From the NCBI RefSeq assembly GCF_035917675.1, contig NZ_CP109104.1:434001-498000 (forward strand): DNA of 64,000 nt, written 5' to 3'. Under the pieces are notes generated by a model, which saw only the letters and a list, made by a program, of their open reading frames with translations, was not told where the DNA came from and made no database searches. Origin of the DNA: Streptomyces sp. NBC_01775 (GTDB taxonomy: Bacteria; Actinomycetota; Actinomycetes; Streptomycetales; Streptomycetaceae). Position 1 is the stretch's first letter, and every line of letters begins with the position of its first letter. The position numbers and the translations under genes are program-made. Below are positions 13,118 through 22,503 of the stretch, in pieces.

Positions 13118-13936
13118 GTGTCCGCACGATCCGCACGCAAGCGCAAGCACAGCAAGCCACTGGCCGCGGCGCTCGCAGCCGCACTCCTGGCGTCCCTCAC
13201 AGCCTGTTCCAGCACCAAGACCTCCGGTGGGGACGGCACCGAGGTGGAGCTGGTCACGTCGGGCAAGCTCAAGACCTGCACTCATCTGCCCTACACGCCT
13301 TTCCAGTTCAGACAGGGCAAGAAGATCGTCGGCTTCGACGTCGGGCTGGTGGACCTGGTCGCCAAGGACCTCGACGTCTCCCAGGAGATCGTGGACACGC
13401 CCTTCGAGGGCATCCAGTCGGGCGAGGATCTCAACGCCGGCAAGTGCGACCTGGCCGCGGCGGGAATGACCATCACGCCCGTCCGCGCCAAGAACCTCGA
13501 CTTCTCCGCGCCCTACTTCGACGCCACCCAGGCCCTGCTCGTCAAGAAGGGCAAGAGCGTCACCTCCTTCAAGGATCTCAAGGGCAAGAAGCTGGGCGTC
13601 CAGCAGTCCACCACGGGCGAGGAGTACGCGAAGAAGCACGCCAAAGGCGTGACGACCGTCCAGTTCGAGGACCTGGGGCTGCTGTTGACCGCGGTGAAGA
13701 CCGGCCAGGTCCAGGCGGGCATCAACGACAACGGCGTGCTCTACGACTACGCGAAGAAGAATCCGGACACCAAGGTCACGAAGGAGTTCGACACCGGCGA
13801 GCAGTACGGCATCGGCGTCCGGCGAGGCAACGACGCGCTGCGCAAGCAGATCAACAAGACCATCAAAAAGGCCAAGGCGGACGGCCGTTACGACAAGCTC
13901 TACAAGAAGTGGTTCGGCACGGAGCCGGAGAAGTGA
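13118..13936 (+). CDS. Amino-acid ABC transporter substrate-binding lipoprotein
   Basis: 272 residues. A basic N-terminus and hydrophobic stretch end in the lipobox LTAC (lipidated Cys 30), so it is anchored on the outer face of the membrane. The rest is a family-3 solute-binding protein, with blocks such as [32 protein letters not shown] and [11 protein letters not shown] at the C-terminus. Family 3 binds polar amino acids; the exact ligand is not evident. GTG 13118 has GGAGG upstream. It is the first gene of a three-gene importer operon, and its stop overlaps the permease start. Confidence 0.92.
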   Translation: MSARSARKRKHSKPLAAALAAALLASLTACSSTKTSGGDGTEVELVTSGKLKTCTHLPYTPFQFRQGKKIVGFDVGLVDLVAKDLDVSQEIVDTPFEGIQSGEDLNAGKCDLAAAGMTITPVRAKNLDFSAPYFDATQALLVKKGKSVTSFKDLKGKKLGVQQSTTGEEYAKKHAKGVTTVQFEDLGLLLTAVKTGQVQAGINDNGVLYDYAKKNPDTKVTKEFDTGEQYGIGVRRGNDALRKQINKTIKKAKADGRYDKLYKKWFGTEPEK

Positions 13937-14712
13937 CGCGCCGCAACCGCACCCGCCTCATACGCACCGCGCAGTACGGGATCCTCGGCGCCGCCGTGCT
14001 CGTGCTCGCGCTGGCCGCCGACTGGGGCGAGCTGCGCCGCGCCTTCTTCGACCTCGACGTCGCCAAGGAGCAGTTCCCCGAGGTCGTCACGACGGCTTTG
14101 GTGAACACCGTCATCTACACCGCCCTCGGCTTCAGCTTCGGGCTCGGGCTGGGCCTGTTGCTGGCGCTCATGCGACTGTCGAAGGTGCCGCCCTACCGAT
14201 GGCTGGCCGTCGCCTACATCGAGTTCTTCCGGGGTGTTCCGGCGCTGCTGGTGTTCATCGCGCTCGGCTTCGGCGTCCCCCTGGCCTTCCAGGTGTCCAT
14301 CAACCAGTACGTCACCGTGATGCTCGCCCTCGGGCTCGTGGGCGCCGCCTACATGGCGGAGACGATTCGCGCGGGCATCCTGGCGGTACCCAAAGGGCAG
14401 ACGGAGGCGGCGCGTTCGCTGGGGATGTCACAGCCGCGTGCGATGGTCTCCATCGTCATCCCGCAGGCGTTCCGCATCGTTCTCCCGCCGCTGGCCAACG
14501 AGCTGATCCTGCTCACCAAGGACTCCTCGCTGGTCTATCTGCTCGGCCTGTCCATGGACCAGTACGAGCTGGCCAAGTTCGGCCGGGACGCGCTCAACCA
14601 GCACCGCAGCCTCACCCCGATCCTGATCGCCGGACTGTTCTACCTGGCCATCACGCTGCCCCTGGGCCACCTGGTGCGGCGCCTGGAGGCCCGCACGGCG
14701 AGAGCGAGGTGA
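13933..14712 (+). CDS. Amino-acid ABC transporter permease (HisM/GlnP type)
   Basis: 259-residue inner-membrane protein with about five transmembrane segments. The GTG start overlaps the lipoprotein stop (GTGA). The EAA loop that docks the ATPase is visible as [20 protein letters not shown] (about 156-175), and N-terminal [14 protein letters not shown] and [13 protein letters not shown] blocks are typical of His/Glu/Gln permeases. Only one permease gene is present, so the transporter probably uses a homodimer. Operon position and overlaps on both sides imply tight co-translation. Confidence 0.93.
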   Translation: MTRRNRTRLIRTAQYGILGAAVLVLALAADWGELRRAFFDLDVAKEQFPEVVTTALVNTVIYTALGFSFGLGLGLLLALMRLSKVPPYRWLAVAYIEFFRGVPALLVFIALGFGVPLAFQVSINQYVTVMLALGLVGAAYMAETIRAGILAVPKGQTEAARSLGMSQPRAMVSIVIPQAFRIVLPPLANELILLTKDSSLVYLLGLSMDQYELAKFGRDALNQHRSLTPILIAGLFYLAITLPLGHLVRRLEARTARAR

Positions 14713-14717
14713 GCGCG

Positions 14718-15554
14718 ATGGCAGCGGATGACGGCGAGAGCCCGAAGACCGCCGGGGACCCGGGCGACGGGATGGGCACTTCCGGCACGGTGGCCATCGA
14801 GGTGGCGGGGCTGCACAAGTCCTTCGGCGAGCTGGAGGTGCTCAAAGGCATCGACCTGACGGTGCGCGGCGGCGAGGTGGTCTGCGTCATCGGACCCTCC
14901 GGTTCCGGGAAGTCGACGCTGCTTCGCTGTGTGAACCTGCTTGAGGAGCCCACATCGGGGACGGTGCGGGTGGCGGGCACGGAGGTCACCGGTTCCGAGG
15001 TGGACATCGACCGGGTACGGCGCCGCATCGGCATGGTCTTCCAGGCGTTCAACCTCTTCCCGCACCTGACGGCGCTGGACAACCTCACGATCGCCCAGCG
15101 GCGAGTACTGCGCCGCGGCAAGGCGGAGGCGGAAGACGTCGCCCGGCGCAATCTGCGCCGCGTGGGGCTGACCGAGAAGGAGGCGAGCTATCCGGCCCAG
15201 CTGTCGGGAGGCCAGCAGCAGCGGGTGGCCATCGCACGGGCGCTGTCCATGGGCCCGGAGCTGATGCTGTTCGACGAGCCGACCTCGGCGCTCGATCCGG
15301 AACTGGTCGGGGATGTGCTGGCGGTGATGCGTCGGCTGGCGGACGAGGGGATGACGATGCTGGTCGTCACCCACGAGATGAGCTTCGCTCGGGAGGTCGC
15401 CGACCGGGTGGTGTTCATGGACGACGGGAACATCGTGGAGGAGGGCCCGCCGGAGCAGCTGATCGGCGAGCCGCGCCTCGCCCGCACCCGTGCGTTCCTC
15501 GCCCGGGTGCTGGATCCCGCCGCGGCCGAGGTGCTGGAGCAGGAGCAGGAGTAG
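14718..15554 (+). CDS. Amino-acid ABC transporter ATP-binding protein (GlnQ type)
   Basis: 278 residues with Walker [10 protein letters not shown] (about 59-67), Q-loop [11 protein letters not shown], signature LSGGQQQR (about 161), Walker [13 protein letters not shown] (about 182-193) and H-loop VVTHEMSF. It energises the importer formed with the two genes upstream. ATG 14718 has AGGTGAG four bases away; GTG 14709, which overlaps the permease stop (GTGA), is an equally credible start. The N-terminal about 25 residues are a non-conserved Asp/Gly-rich extension. Confidence 0.93.
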   Translation: MAADDGESPKTAGDPGDGMGTSGTVAIEVAGLHKSFGELEVLKGIDLTVRGGEVVCVIGPSGSGKSTLLRCVNLLEEPTSGTVRVAGTEVTGSEVDIDRVRRRIGMVFQAFNLFPHLTALDNLTIAQRRVLRRGKAEAEDVARRNLRRVGLTEKEASYPAQLSGGQQQRVAIARALSMGPELMLFDEPTSALDPELVGDVLAVMRRLADEGMTMLVVTHEMSFAREVADRVVFMDDGNIVEEGPPEQLIGEPRLARTRAFLARVLDPAAAEVLEQEQE

Positions 15555-15963
15555 CCGGCCCGCCGGGAGACGCGGCTGTCGCGGGAGCCAGGGTGCAGGA
15601 CTGTCCGGTCGAAATCCGGCCCGGGAATCGGCCGGGAAATCGGCCGGGAATCGGGCCGGTCCAGGCACCAACCGGGCGCGTAGCTCCCCTGCGCGCGCCG
15701 GGCGCACACGGCGCGTATTTCGCCTGGATCGGCGGAAAACAGCTCCTTGCGCCGCCCTGGAAGGAGCAGACTGAGCGGCGTCGGCACGGTGGAGGCCGGG
15801 CCGGCGGCGTAGTGGGCCGGGTGCCGTGGGGTGCGTGGGCCGGGCACTGCGGAGTGCGTAGGCCGGGCAGCTGTCAGACCCTTCCTCTAGATTCGGACCC
15901 AATCGGATCGATGTGTCTTATCGGTACCTCTCGGTGGCCGGTGAAGGACGAAAGGCAACGACG
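15555..15963. other. Intergenic region upstream of the ECF sigma gene, with short tandem repeats
   Basis: About 400 bp without a convincing gene. It contains three near-identical tandem units CCGGGAA(A)TCGG starting at 15621, 15632 and 15644, then GGCCGGG-rich sequence. The sigma-factor promoter must lie in the right half; an A+T-richer patch at about 15885-15925 is the likeliest place, but I cannot fix -35/-10 elements. Confidence 0.4.
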
Positions 15964-17013
15964 ATGGCTGACAGGTCTCCCACCGCAGAGGCGCCCGGCC
16001 GCCCTCCTGGCGATGACTCCACGCCGGAGGAACTGCTGGAGCAGGCCAAGCCGTACCGCAACGAACTGCTGGCGCACTGCTACCGGATGCTCGGCTCGGT
16101 GCACGACGCCGAGGATCTCGTGCAGGACACCTACCTGCGGGCCTGGCGGGCGGGCGACAAGTTCGAGGGCAGGTCCTCGCTGCGCACCTGGCTCTACCGC
16201 ATCGCGACCAACGCTTGTCTCACCGCCATCGAGCAGCGGGGCCGCCGCCCCATGCCCTCGGGGCTCGGCGCCCCCAGTGACGACCCCCGGAGCCCGGTGA
16301 CAGAAGCCCCCGAGGTGTCCTGGCTGGAGCCGATACCCGACACGATGTTCACGAGCGAGAAACCCTCGGATCCGGCGGCCGTCGTGGTCACCCGTTCGTC
16401 CATGCGGCTCGCGCTCGTGGCCGCCCTCCAGCATCTGCCCGCCCGCCAGCGGGTCGTCCTGCTGCTACGGGACGTCCTCAAATGGCGGGCCGCCGAGGTG
16501 GCCGAGCTGCTGGGGACAAGCACGGCGAGTGTGAACAGCGCGCTCCAGCGGGCGCGGGCCCAGCTCGATCAGGTGGCCCCCGTCGAGGAGGAGCTGGCGG
16601 AGCCCACGGATGCGGCCTCGCGGGAGCTGCTGGACAGATACGCCGCCGCGTTCGAGAAGTCGGACGTCAGCGCCATCGTCGACCTGTTCAAGGAAGACGC
16701 CGTCTGGGAGATGCCCCCGTTCGAGCAGTGGTTCCGCGGCCGGGAGAACATCGTGCGACTCATCACGGCCCAGTGCCCGATCGGCCGCGACGAGGGCCTC
16801 ATGCTGCCTACTTCGGCCAACGGCCAGCCCGCTTTCGGGCTCTACAGCCTCCAGGAGGACGGCACCTACCGCCCGTTCCACATCCAGGTGCTCACCCTGC
16901 ACGAGGGCCAGGTCTCTCATGTGGGCGCGTTCTTCGGGGAGGAGCTGTTCGAAAAGTTCGGACTGCCCACCCTGGTGCGTGCGGAGGAGGCCAAGGACGC
17001 CGGGCGCGGCTGA
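15964..17013 (+). CDS. ECF RNA polymerase sigma factor with C-terminal SnoaL-like domain (SigG-like)
   Basis: 349 residues. Region 2 (about 30-95) has AHCYRMLGSVHDAEDLVQDT and TWLYRIATNACL; region 4 (about 150-200) has LPARQRVVLLLRDVLKWR and AAEVAELLGTSTASVNSALQ. A further 130 residues form a SnoaL/NTF2-like domain (YAAAFEKSDVSAIVDLFKEDAVWEMPP, WFRGRENIV). In ECF sigma factors with such tails, the extension replaces or supplements a separate anti-sigma factor and tunes activity, consistent with no anti-sigma gene nearby. ATG 15964 was chosen; GTG 15934 is an alternative. Confidence 0.92.
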   Translation: MADRSPTAEAPGRPPGDDSTPEELLEQAKPYRNELLAHCYRMLGSVHDAEDLVQDTYLRAWRAGDKFEGRSSLRTWLYRIATNACLTAIEQRGRRPMPSGLGAPSDDPRSPVTEAPEVSWLEPIPDTMFTSEKPSDPAAVVVTRSSMRLALVAALQHLPARQRVVLLLRDVLKWRAAEVAELLGTSTASVNSALQRARAQLDQVAPVEEELAEPTDAASRELLDRYAAAFEKSDVSAIVDLFKEDAVWEMPPFEQWFRGRENIVRLITAQCPIGRDEGLMLPTSANGQPAFGLYSLQEDGTYRPFHIQVLTLHEGQVSHVGAFFGEELFEKFGLPTLVRAEEAKDAGRG

Positions 17014-17077
17014 CGGCGCGCGGCGGAGAGCGTAACGGCTTCAGGGCCGAGGACATGGCGTGCTCCATGCCCGTCTG

Positions 17078-17109
17078 CGGCGCGTGCCTCTGAGCAGGGG
17101 CACGCGCCG
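17078..17109. terminator. Hairpin terminator after sigma factor gene
   Basis: 11-bp perfect stem CGGCGCGTGCC / GGCACGCGCCG with a 10-nt loop, 65 bp after the sigma stop. Confidence 0.7.
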
Positions 17110-17150
17110 TCGGCCCGGTCCTGGTGCCGAACGAGGCCGCAGGCCCGCAT

Positions 17151-17188
17151 CACGGAGCCACGGCCACGGAGCCACGGAGCCACGGAGC
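17151..17188. repeat. CACGGAGC tandem repeat
   Basis: Four exact CACGGAGC units (17151, 17165, 17173, 17181), with a shortened CACGGC between the first and second. They lie between the sigma gene terminator and the xylA stop. Probably replication slippage with no evident function. Confidence 0.7.
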
Positions 17189-17219
17189 CACGGGTCAACC
17201 GTCACGCGTCAAACCGGGA

Positions 17220-18386
17220 TCACACGCCCAGCAGGTGGTCCATGGCGAGCTGGTCGAGGTGCTCGAAGGCCATCCCCCGGGCTGCCGCCGCGTCGACGTC
17301 GAAGTCCTCGTACGCCGTGCGGTCGGTCAGCAGGGTCCTGGGAGTCTCGTCCGGATCGAGCGTGGGCCGGGACAGTTCCTCCAGGCGGGATACCCGCAGG
17401 GCCTCCTGGACGGCGGGGTCCGCGCGGAAGGCGGCGGCCCGGTCGCGCAGGATCAGATAGTTGCGCATGCAGCCCGCGGCCGAGGCCCACACACCGTCGG
17501 TGTCCTCGGTGCGCGGGGGCTTGAAGTCGAAGTGCCGCGGGCCGTCGTAGCCTCCGGTCTCCAGCAGGTCGACCAGCCAGAAGGCGGAGCGCAGGTCGCC
17601 GGCGCCGAAGCGCAGATCCTGGTCGTACTTGATGCCGGATTGCCCGTTGAGGTCGAGATGGAAGAGCTTGCCCGACCACATGGCCTGGGCGACGCCGTGC
17701 GGGTAGTTCAGCCCGGCCATCTGTTCGTGTCCGACCTCGGGGTTGACGCCGAAGAGCTCGGAGCGCTCCAGGCGTTCGATGAAGGCGAGGGCGTGGCCGA
17801 CGGTCGGCAAGAGGATGTCGCCCCGGGGCTCGTTGGGCTTGGGCTCCAGCGCGAAGCGCAGTCCGTAGCCCTGCTCCGTGACGTACTCGGCCAGCAGGTC
17901 GAAAGCTTCCTTCATCCGGTCGAGCGCTGCCCGTATGTCCTTCGACGCACCGGATTCCGCGCCCTCCCGGCCTCCCCAGGCCACATAGGTGTGAGCGCCC
18001 AGCTCGGCGGCGAGGTCGATGTTGCGCATCGTCTTGCGAAGCGCGTAGCGGCGCACATCCCGGTCGTTGGCGGTGAAGGCGCCGTCCTTGAAGACCGGGT
18101 GGGTGAACAGGTTGGTGGTCGCCATCGGGACCGTCATACCGGTGGCCTCCAAGGCTTGTCGGAAGCGTTTGACCTGGGCGTCACGCTCCCCCTCCGGGGC
18201 GCCGAAGGGAATGAGGTCGTCGTCGTGGAACGTCACGCCGTACGCGCCCAGTTCGGACAGCCGGTGCACCGACTCGACCGGGTCGAGCGGCGCCCTGGTC
18301 GCCTCGCCGAAGGGGTCGCGGCCCTGCCAGCCCACGGTCCACAATCCGAAGCTGAACTTGTCCGCCGGTGTCGGCTCGTAGCTCAT
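17220..18386 (-). CDS. xylA: Xylose isomerase
   Basis: 388 residues, the usual length for Streptomyces xylose (glucose) isomerase, which interconverts D-xylose and D-xylulose with two divalent metals. Active-site blocks are all present: [10 protein letters not shown] (His 54), [11 protein letters not shown] (metal-binding Glu and Lys about 180-183), [14 protein letters not shown] and HLDLNGQ. Start ATG 18386 follows GAGGCGG. It is divergent from xylB with 116 bp between starts, so a shared regulatory region is expected; the ROK gene beyond xylB is the probable regulator. Confidence 0.97.
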   Translation of the reverse strand: MSYEPTPADKFSFGLWTVGWQGRDPFGEATRAPLDPVESVHRLSELGAYGVTFHDDDLIPFGAPEGERDAQVKRFRQALEATGMTVPMATTNLFTHPVFKDGAFTANDRDVRRYALRKTMRNIDLAAELGAHTYVAWGGREGAESGASKDIRAALDRMKEAFDLLAEYVTEQGYGLRFALEPKPNEPRGDILLPTVGHALAFIERLERSELFGVNPEVGHEQMAGLNYPHGVAQAMWSGKLFHLDLNGQSGIKYDQDLRFGAGDLRSAFWLVDLLETGGYDGPRHFDFKPPRTEDTDGVWASAAGCMRNYLILRDRAAAFRADPAVQEALRVSRLEELSRPTLDPDETPRTLLTDRTAYEDFDVDAAAARGMAFEHLDQLAMDHLLGV

Positions 18387-18502
18387 TCTGCCGCCTCTCC
18401 CCCGCGCCGACGGCCGTTCGGACGGGCGCGAGGCTATTCGTCATGGCCGTTCACAAATTAGTATGCGCGCAGCATCCGCAACGAGGGAAGGGAACGGTCC
18501 GC
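18387..18502. promoter_or_regulatory. Divergent xylA-xylB promoter region
   Basis: 116 bp between the divergent starts. It contains the only A+T-rich patch nearby, at about 18450-18472 (GTTCACAAATTAGTATGCGC), a likely place for promoter elements and a repressor site. No perfect palindrome is seen, so no operator is assigned. Confidence 0.5.
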
Positions 18503-19954
18503 ATGACCGCACCGGAAGGGCCGCTCGTCATTGGGGTCGACAGCTCGACGCAGTCCACCAAGGCCCTCGTGGTGGACTCGGCGACCGGAAGGGTCGTCGC
18601 ACAGGGCCAGGCGCCGCACACGGTCTCCACGGGCGAGGGGCGCGAGTCCGACCCCGAGGAGTGGTGGCAGGCGCTCAAGGCGGCCGTGGGCCTGTGCGGA
18701 CGCCCCGCGCTGGAGGCCGCGGCGATCTCGGTCGCGGGACAGCAGCACGGCCTCGTCACGTTGGACGGCGGGGGAAATCCGGTACGACCCGCGCTGTTGT
18801 GGAACGACGTGCGTTCCGCGCCGCAGCGCGATCGTCTGGTGGATGAGCTGGGTGGCCCCAAGGCGTGGGCCGAACGGGTCGGCAGTGTGCCCGCCCCGGC
18901 CTTCACCGTCACCAAATGGGCCTGGCTGAAGGAAAACGAACCGGATGCCGCACGTGCCGCCGAAGGCGTGCGCCTGCCGCACGACTTCCTCACCGAGCGG
19001 CTGACCGGCCGGGCCACGACGGACCGGGGCGATGTCTCCGGCACCGGATGGTGGGCCTCGGCCACGCAGTCCTACGACGAGGAGATCCTCCGGCTCGCAG
19101 GGATGGATCGCGCGCTGCTGCCGCGAGTGCTGGAGCCGGGCGAGGCCGCGGGGACGGTACGGGAGGCGGACGGCGGCTTCCTCGCGCCGGGGACGCTGGT
19201 CGCCACGGGCACCGGCGACAACATGGCCGCCGCGCTGGGCCTGGGGCTGCGGCCGGGGCAGCCGGTGCTCAGCCTCGGCACCTCGGGCACGGTCTACGCC
19301 GTCTCCACGCGCCGTCCCGCCGACCCCACGGGGACGGTCTCCGGCTTCGCCGGCGCGCACGCGGACTGGCTGCCGCTGGCCTGCACCCTCAACTGCACGC
19401 TGGCCGTCGACCGGATGGCCGCGCTCCTCTCCCGCGACCGGGAGGACGTGGAGGCGGGCGGCGGGGTCACGGCGCTGCCCTTCCTGGACGGCGAGCGCAC
19501 CCCCAATCTGCCCCATGCGACCGGCCTGTTGTCGGGGCTGTCGCATGCCACCACCGGCGGCCAGGTGCTCCAGGCGGCCTACGACGGAGCCGTGTTCGCC
19601 TTGCTGCGTGCGCTCGAACTCGTTCTCAACGAGGAGTCGAGGGGCGCTCAAGAGCCCGGGGATGAACCGCTGTTGCTGATCGGCGGCGGCGCCAAGGGTG
19701 TCGCATGGAGGGAGACCGTGCGACGGCTCTCGGGCCGGCCCGTCCAGGTGCCGAGGGCGCAGGAACTGGTGGCGCTGGGTGCCGCCGCACAGGCTGCCGG
19801 GCTGTTGCTGGGCGAGGATCCGACTGCTGTCGCCCGGCGCTGGAACACCGCCGAAGGCCCCTCCTATGAATCGGTGGAGCGCGACGAGGCCGCCCTCGCC
19901 CGGCTCACAGGCGTGCTCGACGACGCGGATACGCTCCTCAACCGGCAGCGCTGA
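18503..19954 (+). CDS. xylB: Xylulokinase
   Basis: 483-residue FGGY-family kinase that phosphorylates D-xylulose to xylulose-5-phosphate for the pentose phosphate pathway. Features are the N-terminal ATPase loop VIGVDSSTQSTKALVVD, SVAGQQHGLVTLD, PALLWNDVRS, catalytic-Asp block TGTGDNMAAALG (about 235), LSLGTSGTVYAVS and the C-terminal LLIGGGAKGVAWRE. ATG 18503 is preceded by AAGGGA. It forms a catabolic unit with divergent xylA and the downstream ROK regulator. Confidence 0.95.
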   Translation: MTAPEGPLVIGVDSSTQSTKALVVDSATGRVVAQGQAPHTVSTGEGRESDPEEWWQALKAAVGLCGRPALEAAAISVAGQQHGLVTLDGGGNPVRPALLWNDVRSAPQRDRLVDELGGPKAWAERVGSVPAPAFTVTKWAWLKENEPDAARAAEGVRLPHDFLTERLTGRATTDRGDVSGTGWWASATQSYDEEILRLAGMDRALLPRVLEPGEAAGTVREADGGFLAPGTLVATGTGDNMAAALGLGLRPGQPVLSLGTSGTVYAVSTRRPADPTGTVSGFAGAHADWLPLACTLNCTLAVDRMAALLSRDREDVEAGGGVTALPFLDGERTPNLPHATGLLSGLSHATTGGQVLQAAYDGAVFALLRALELVLNEESRGAQEPGDEPLLLIGGGAKGVAWRETVRRLSGRPVQVPRAQELVALGAAAQAAGLLLGEDPTAVARRWNTAEGPSYESVERDEAALARLTGVLDDADTLLNRQR

Positions 19955-19990
19955 GCCGCCGCTTCACACCGTCGGGAGCCGGACCTCCTC

Positions 19991-20064
19991 CATCCGGTCA
20001 CCGACGAAATCTCCGTCATCCGGTGAAGCCCTTCAGCTCCCGGTCATCACTTGGACCATCCGGT
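19991..20064. repeat. Three CATCCGGT direct repeats upstream of the ROK gene
   Basis: CATCCGGT occurs at 19991, 20017 and 20057 in the 125-bp gap between xylB and the ROK gene; the last copy ends 15 bp before the ATG. They could be half-sites for a regulator, possibly ROK autoregulation, though the spacings (26 and 40 bp) are not regular. Confidence 0.4.
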
Positions 20065-20079
20065 CGAAGGGAACCGCGC

Positions 20080-21330
20080 ATGGCAGTCCCGGCTCCCGGC
20101 TCTCAGCGGGAGATACGCAGGCGCAATCTCTCGCGTGTGCTGTACGCGGTCGCCGAGCACGGGCCCTCCTCCCGGGCCTCCGCCGCCGCGCGGCTGGGGC
20201 TGACCCGGACGGCCGTCTCCACGCTGGTCGACGAGCTGCTGCGAGGCGGCCTGCTGACCGAGCAGGGACCCGAGTCGTCCGGCGGTGGCCCGGGCCGCCC
20301 AGGAACCGCGCTCGCGCTGGCCGACAGTGGCCCGTGCGGGCTGGGGGCCGAGATCGGCGTGGACCACCTGGCCGTGTGCGCCGTCGACCTGCGCGGACGG
20401 GTGCGCGCGCGTACCCGCGTGGAGTCCCGGAGCCGGGACAGCGGCCCCGAGGCGACACTCGGCCGACTGGGAACGCTGGTGGACGAGGTCGCGAGCGCCG
20501 CCCGTACGGCGGGACTGCGGCCCTCCGGCCTCGGGGTCGCCGTCCCCGGCCTGGTCGCGCGCGGGACATCCACCGTCGTCCGCGCCCCCAACCTCGGCTG
20601 GCACGACACCGACATCGCTTCCGCGCTCGCCCAGGCCACGCCGGGGGCGGAAGCCGGTCCCTCGGGATCGGGAGCCGGGCCTGGTGCCTCGACACCGCCC
20701 CTCACGGTCGACAACGAGGCCAATCTGGCCGCCCTGGCGGAGCTGTGGCTGGGCGGTGCCCGGATGCCGCGCGATTTCGTCCACGTCTCCGCCGAGGTCG
20801 GGATCGGCGCCGCGGTGGTCCTCGACGGCGAACTGTTGCGCGGCACTCGTGGGTTCGCGGGAGAACTGGGCCATACTCCGGTACGTCCCGACGGGCCGCG
20901 CTGCGCGTGCGGAGGGCAAGGCTGTCTGGAGCAGTACGCCGGGGAGAGGGCGATTCTTCGCGCCTCGGGCGCCGACGAGGCGGATCCCCGAGGCCCGGCC
21001 CTCACCGCGCTCGCCGAACGTGCGGCATCCGGTGAGGCGAAAGCGCTCCAGGCACTGGACGGCGCCGGTGAAGCGCTCGGTATCGCGCTGGCTGGAACGG
21101 TCAATCTGCTCGATCCCGGCGCGGTGGTCCTCGGCGGCACACTGGCCCGTTTCGCTCCCTGGCTGCTGCCCTCCCTGGAAGAGCAGCTGACGCACCGTAC
21201 GGCCGCACCCGGCTCGCTGCCGGAGCTGCTGGTGTCCCAGCTGGGTTCTGAGGGGCCGTTGCTGGGGGCCGCACATACCGGCGTACGTGCGGTCCTGGAC
21301 GACCCTCCTGCCTACGCGGCGCGGCGCTGA
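20080..21330 (+). CDS. ROK-family transcriptional regulator (XylR-like)
   Basis: 416 residues: an N-terminal winged helix (about 12-65, VLYAVAEHGPSSRASAAARLGLTRTAVSTLVDELLRGGLL in outline) joined to a ROK sugar-kinase-like domain. The zinc motif CACGGQGCLEQY (about 275) and the block GVAVPGLVARGT are typical. ROK repressors with a wHTH sense sugars; the position directly after xylB makes xylose or xylulose regulation likely, but that is inference from context. It is preceded by three CATCCGGT repeats. Confidence 0.9.
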   Translation: MAVPAPGSQREIRRRNLSRVLYAVAEHGPSSRASAAARLGLTRTAVSTLVDELLRGGLLTEQGPESSGGGPGRPGTALALADSGPCGLGAEIGVDHLAVCAVDLRGRVRARTRVESRSRDSGPEATLGRLGTLVDEVASAARTAGLRPSGLGVAVPGLVARGTSTVVRAPNLGWHDTDIASALAQATPGAEAGPSGSGAGPGASTPPLTVDNEANLAALAELWLGGARMPRDFVHVSAEVGIGAAVVLDGELLRGTRGFAGELGHTPVRPDGPRCACGGQGCLEQYAGERAILRASGADEADPRGPALTALAERAASGEAKALQALDGAGEALGIALAGTVNLLDPGAVVLGGTLARFAPWLLPSLEEQLTHRTAAPGSLPELLVSQLGSEGPLLGAAHTGVRAVLDDPPAYAARR

Positions 21331-21634
21331 GCCCGTCCGGGGGCCGCCCGGCACCCGGCCGGACAGCCTGGCCCCGCCGGGCCGGGGCAGCAGAGCTGAA
21401 GCCGGCCCTCACACGCGGCCAAGCCCGGTCTGCGTCCCTCGGGACACGGTGAACCGCGCGTACGCTGCTCCTCCGAACAAGCTGAGGCGCTCACTGGTCG
21501 GTCCAATGGCACGCGCGGCCGACTCTTGGCAGCTCCTGGCGGGGCTGCCATCATCAACGCGCGTCAACTTGACACGCACGTGCCCCCATTGCCTCTACTC
21601 CCCCTCCCCTCTTCCCCCCCCACCGGGAGACACG
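21331..21634. other. Intergenic region before the Tat-exported amidase
   Basis: About 300 bp with no credible gene. The left half is GC-rich with partial hairpins (GGCCCCGCCGGGCCGGGG near 21370) that may end the ROK transcript. The right half has a C-run (about 21595-21620) and sequence around TCAACTTGACACGC that could hold a promoter. Confidence 0.35.
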
Positions 21635-22312
21635 ATGGACTCAGCACGCCCGCACTCCACGGACGACCACGTACACCCACACCTGCCTTCGCGCCGGACG
21701 CTGCTGCGGGGCGGCGCGGGCCTCACCGTAGCGGCGGGCTTCGCCGGGGCGGCCCTGCTGACAACGGGCTCTGCGTCGGCCCGCCCCAGAGTCGCGCGCC
21801 CCAGAGCCGCGCGCCCCAAGGGCGTCGATTACCCCAAGGCCGAGTGGGTGCCGGCGGCCTCGGCCAACTTCACCGTCGCCGACCGGCCCTCCGAGTATCC
21901 GGTGGAGTTCGTGGTCATCCACGTCACGCAGGAGACGTACGACGACGCGCTCGCCATCTTCCAGAACCCCGACAAGCAGGTGTCTTCGCACTACGTGGTG
22001 CGCTCCGCCGACGGGCACGTTGCCCAGGTGGTACGGGAGAAGGACGTCGCCTGGCACGCGGGCAACTGGGACTACAACACGCGGAGTGTCGGCGTCGAGC
22101 ACGAGGGCTGGATCGACGAGCCGGACAAGTGGTTCACGGACGCCATGTACGAAGCCTCGGCGGCGCTGACGGCGAATGTCTGCGCCCGGCACGGCATCCC
22201 CGTGGACCGCGAGCACATCATCGGTCACAACGAGGTCCCCGGAGCCGACCACACGGACCCGGGCCAGTACTGGGACTGGGACCGCTACATGCGGCTGATC
22301 CAGGCCCACTAG
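21635..22312 (+). CDS. Tat-exported N-acetylmuramoyl-L-alanine amidase
   Basis: 225 residues. A twin-arginine signal (SRRTLLRGG, Arg 20-21, then a hydrophobic stretch ending at ASARP) directs export by the Tat pathway. A short basic Pro/Ala linker leads to an Amidase_2 domain with VEFVVIHVTQE (first zinc His), HYVVRSADGHVAQVV and GHNEVPGADHTDPG (second His and catalytic region). It should cleave the amide between MurNAc and the stem peptide. No cell-wall-binding domain is present. ATG 21635 follows GGGAG. Confidence 0.92.
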   Translation: MDSARPHSTDDHVHPHLPSRRTLLRGGAGLTVAAGFAGAALLTTGSASARPRVARPRAARPKGVDYPKAEWVPAASANFTVADRPSEYPVEFVVIHVTQETYDDALAIFQNPDKQVSSHYVVRSADGHVAQVVREKDVAWHAGNWDYNTRSVGVEHEGWIDEPDKWFTDAMYEASAALTANVCARHGIPVDREHIIGHNEVPGADHTDPGQYWDWDRYMRLIQAH

Positions 22313-22503
22313 GAGGCCAGAAAGGCGAGACCCGCACCACGGGCTCGGCGTCCGGATGCCCTGGTGTCCCGGTGCGGTCATCTGCCGTTTGCAGGGCCAT
22401 GGTTCGGCTCGGCCCCAAACCGCACGTTCGACCCGTTCAGCCCATCGTGTGACTACCGGCCGGAAGCCTTCTGCCGGCCCCCGGCCACCCCCATGCTCAG
22501 CGT

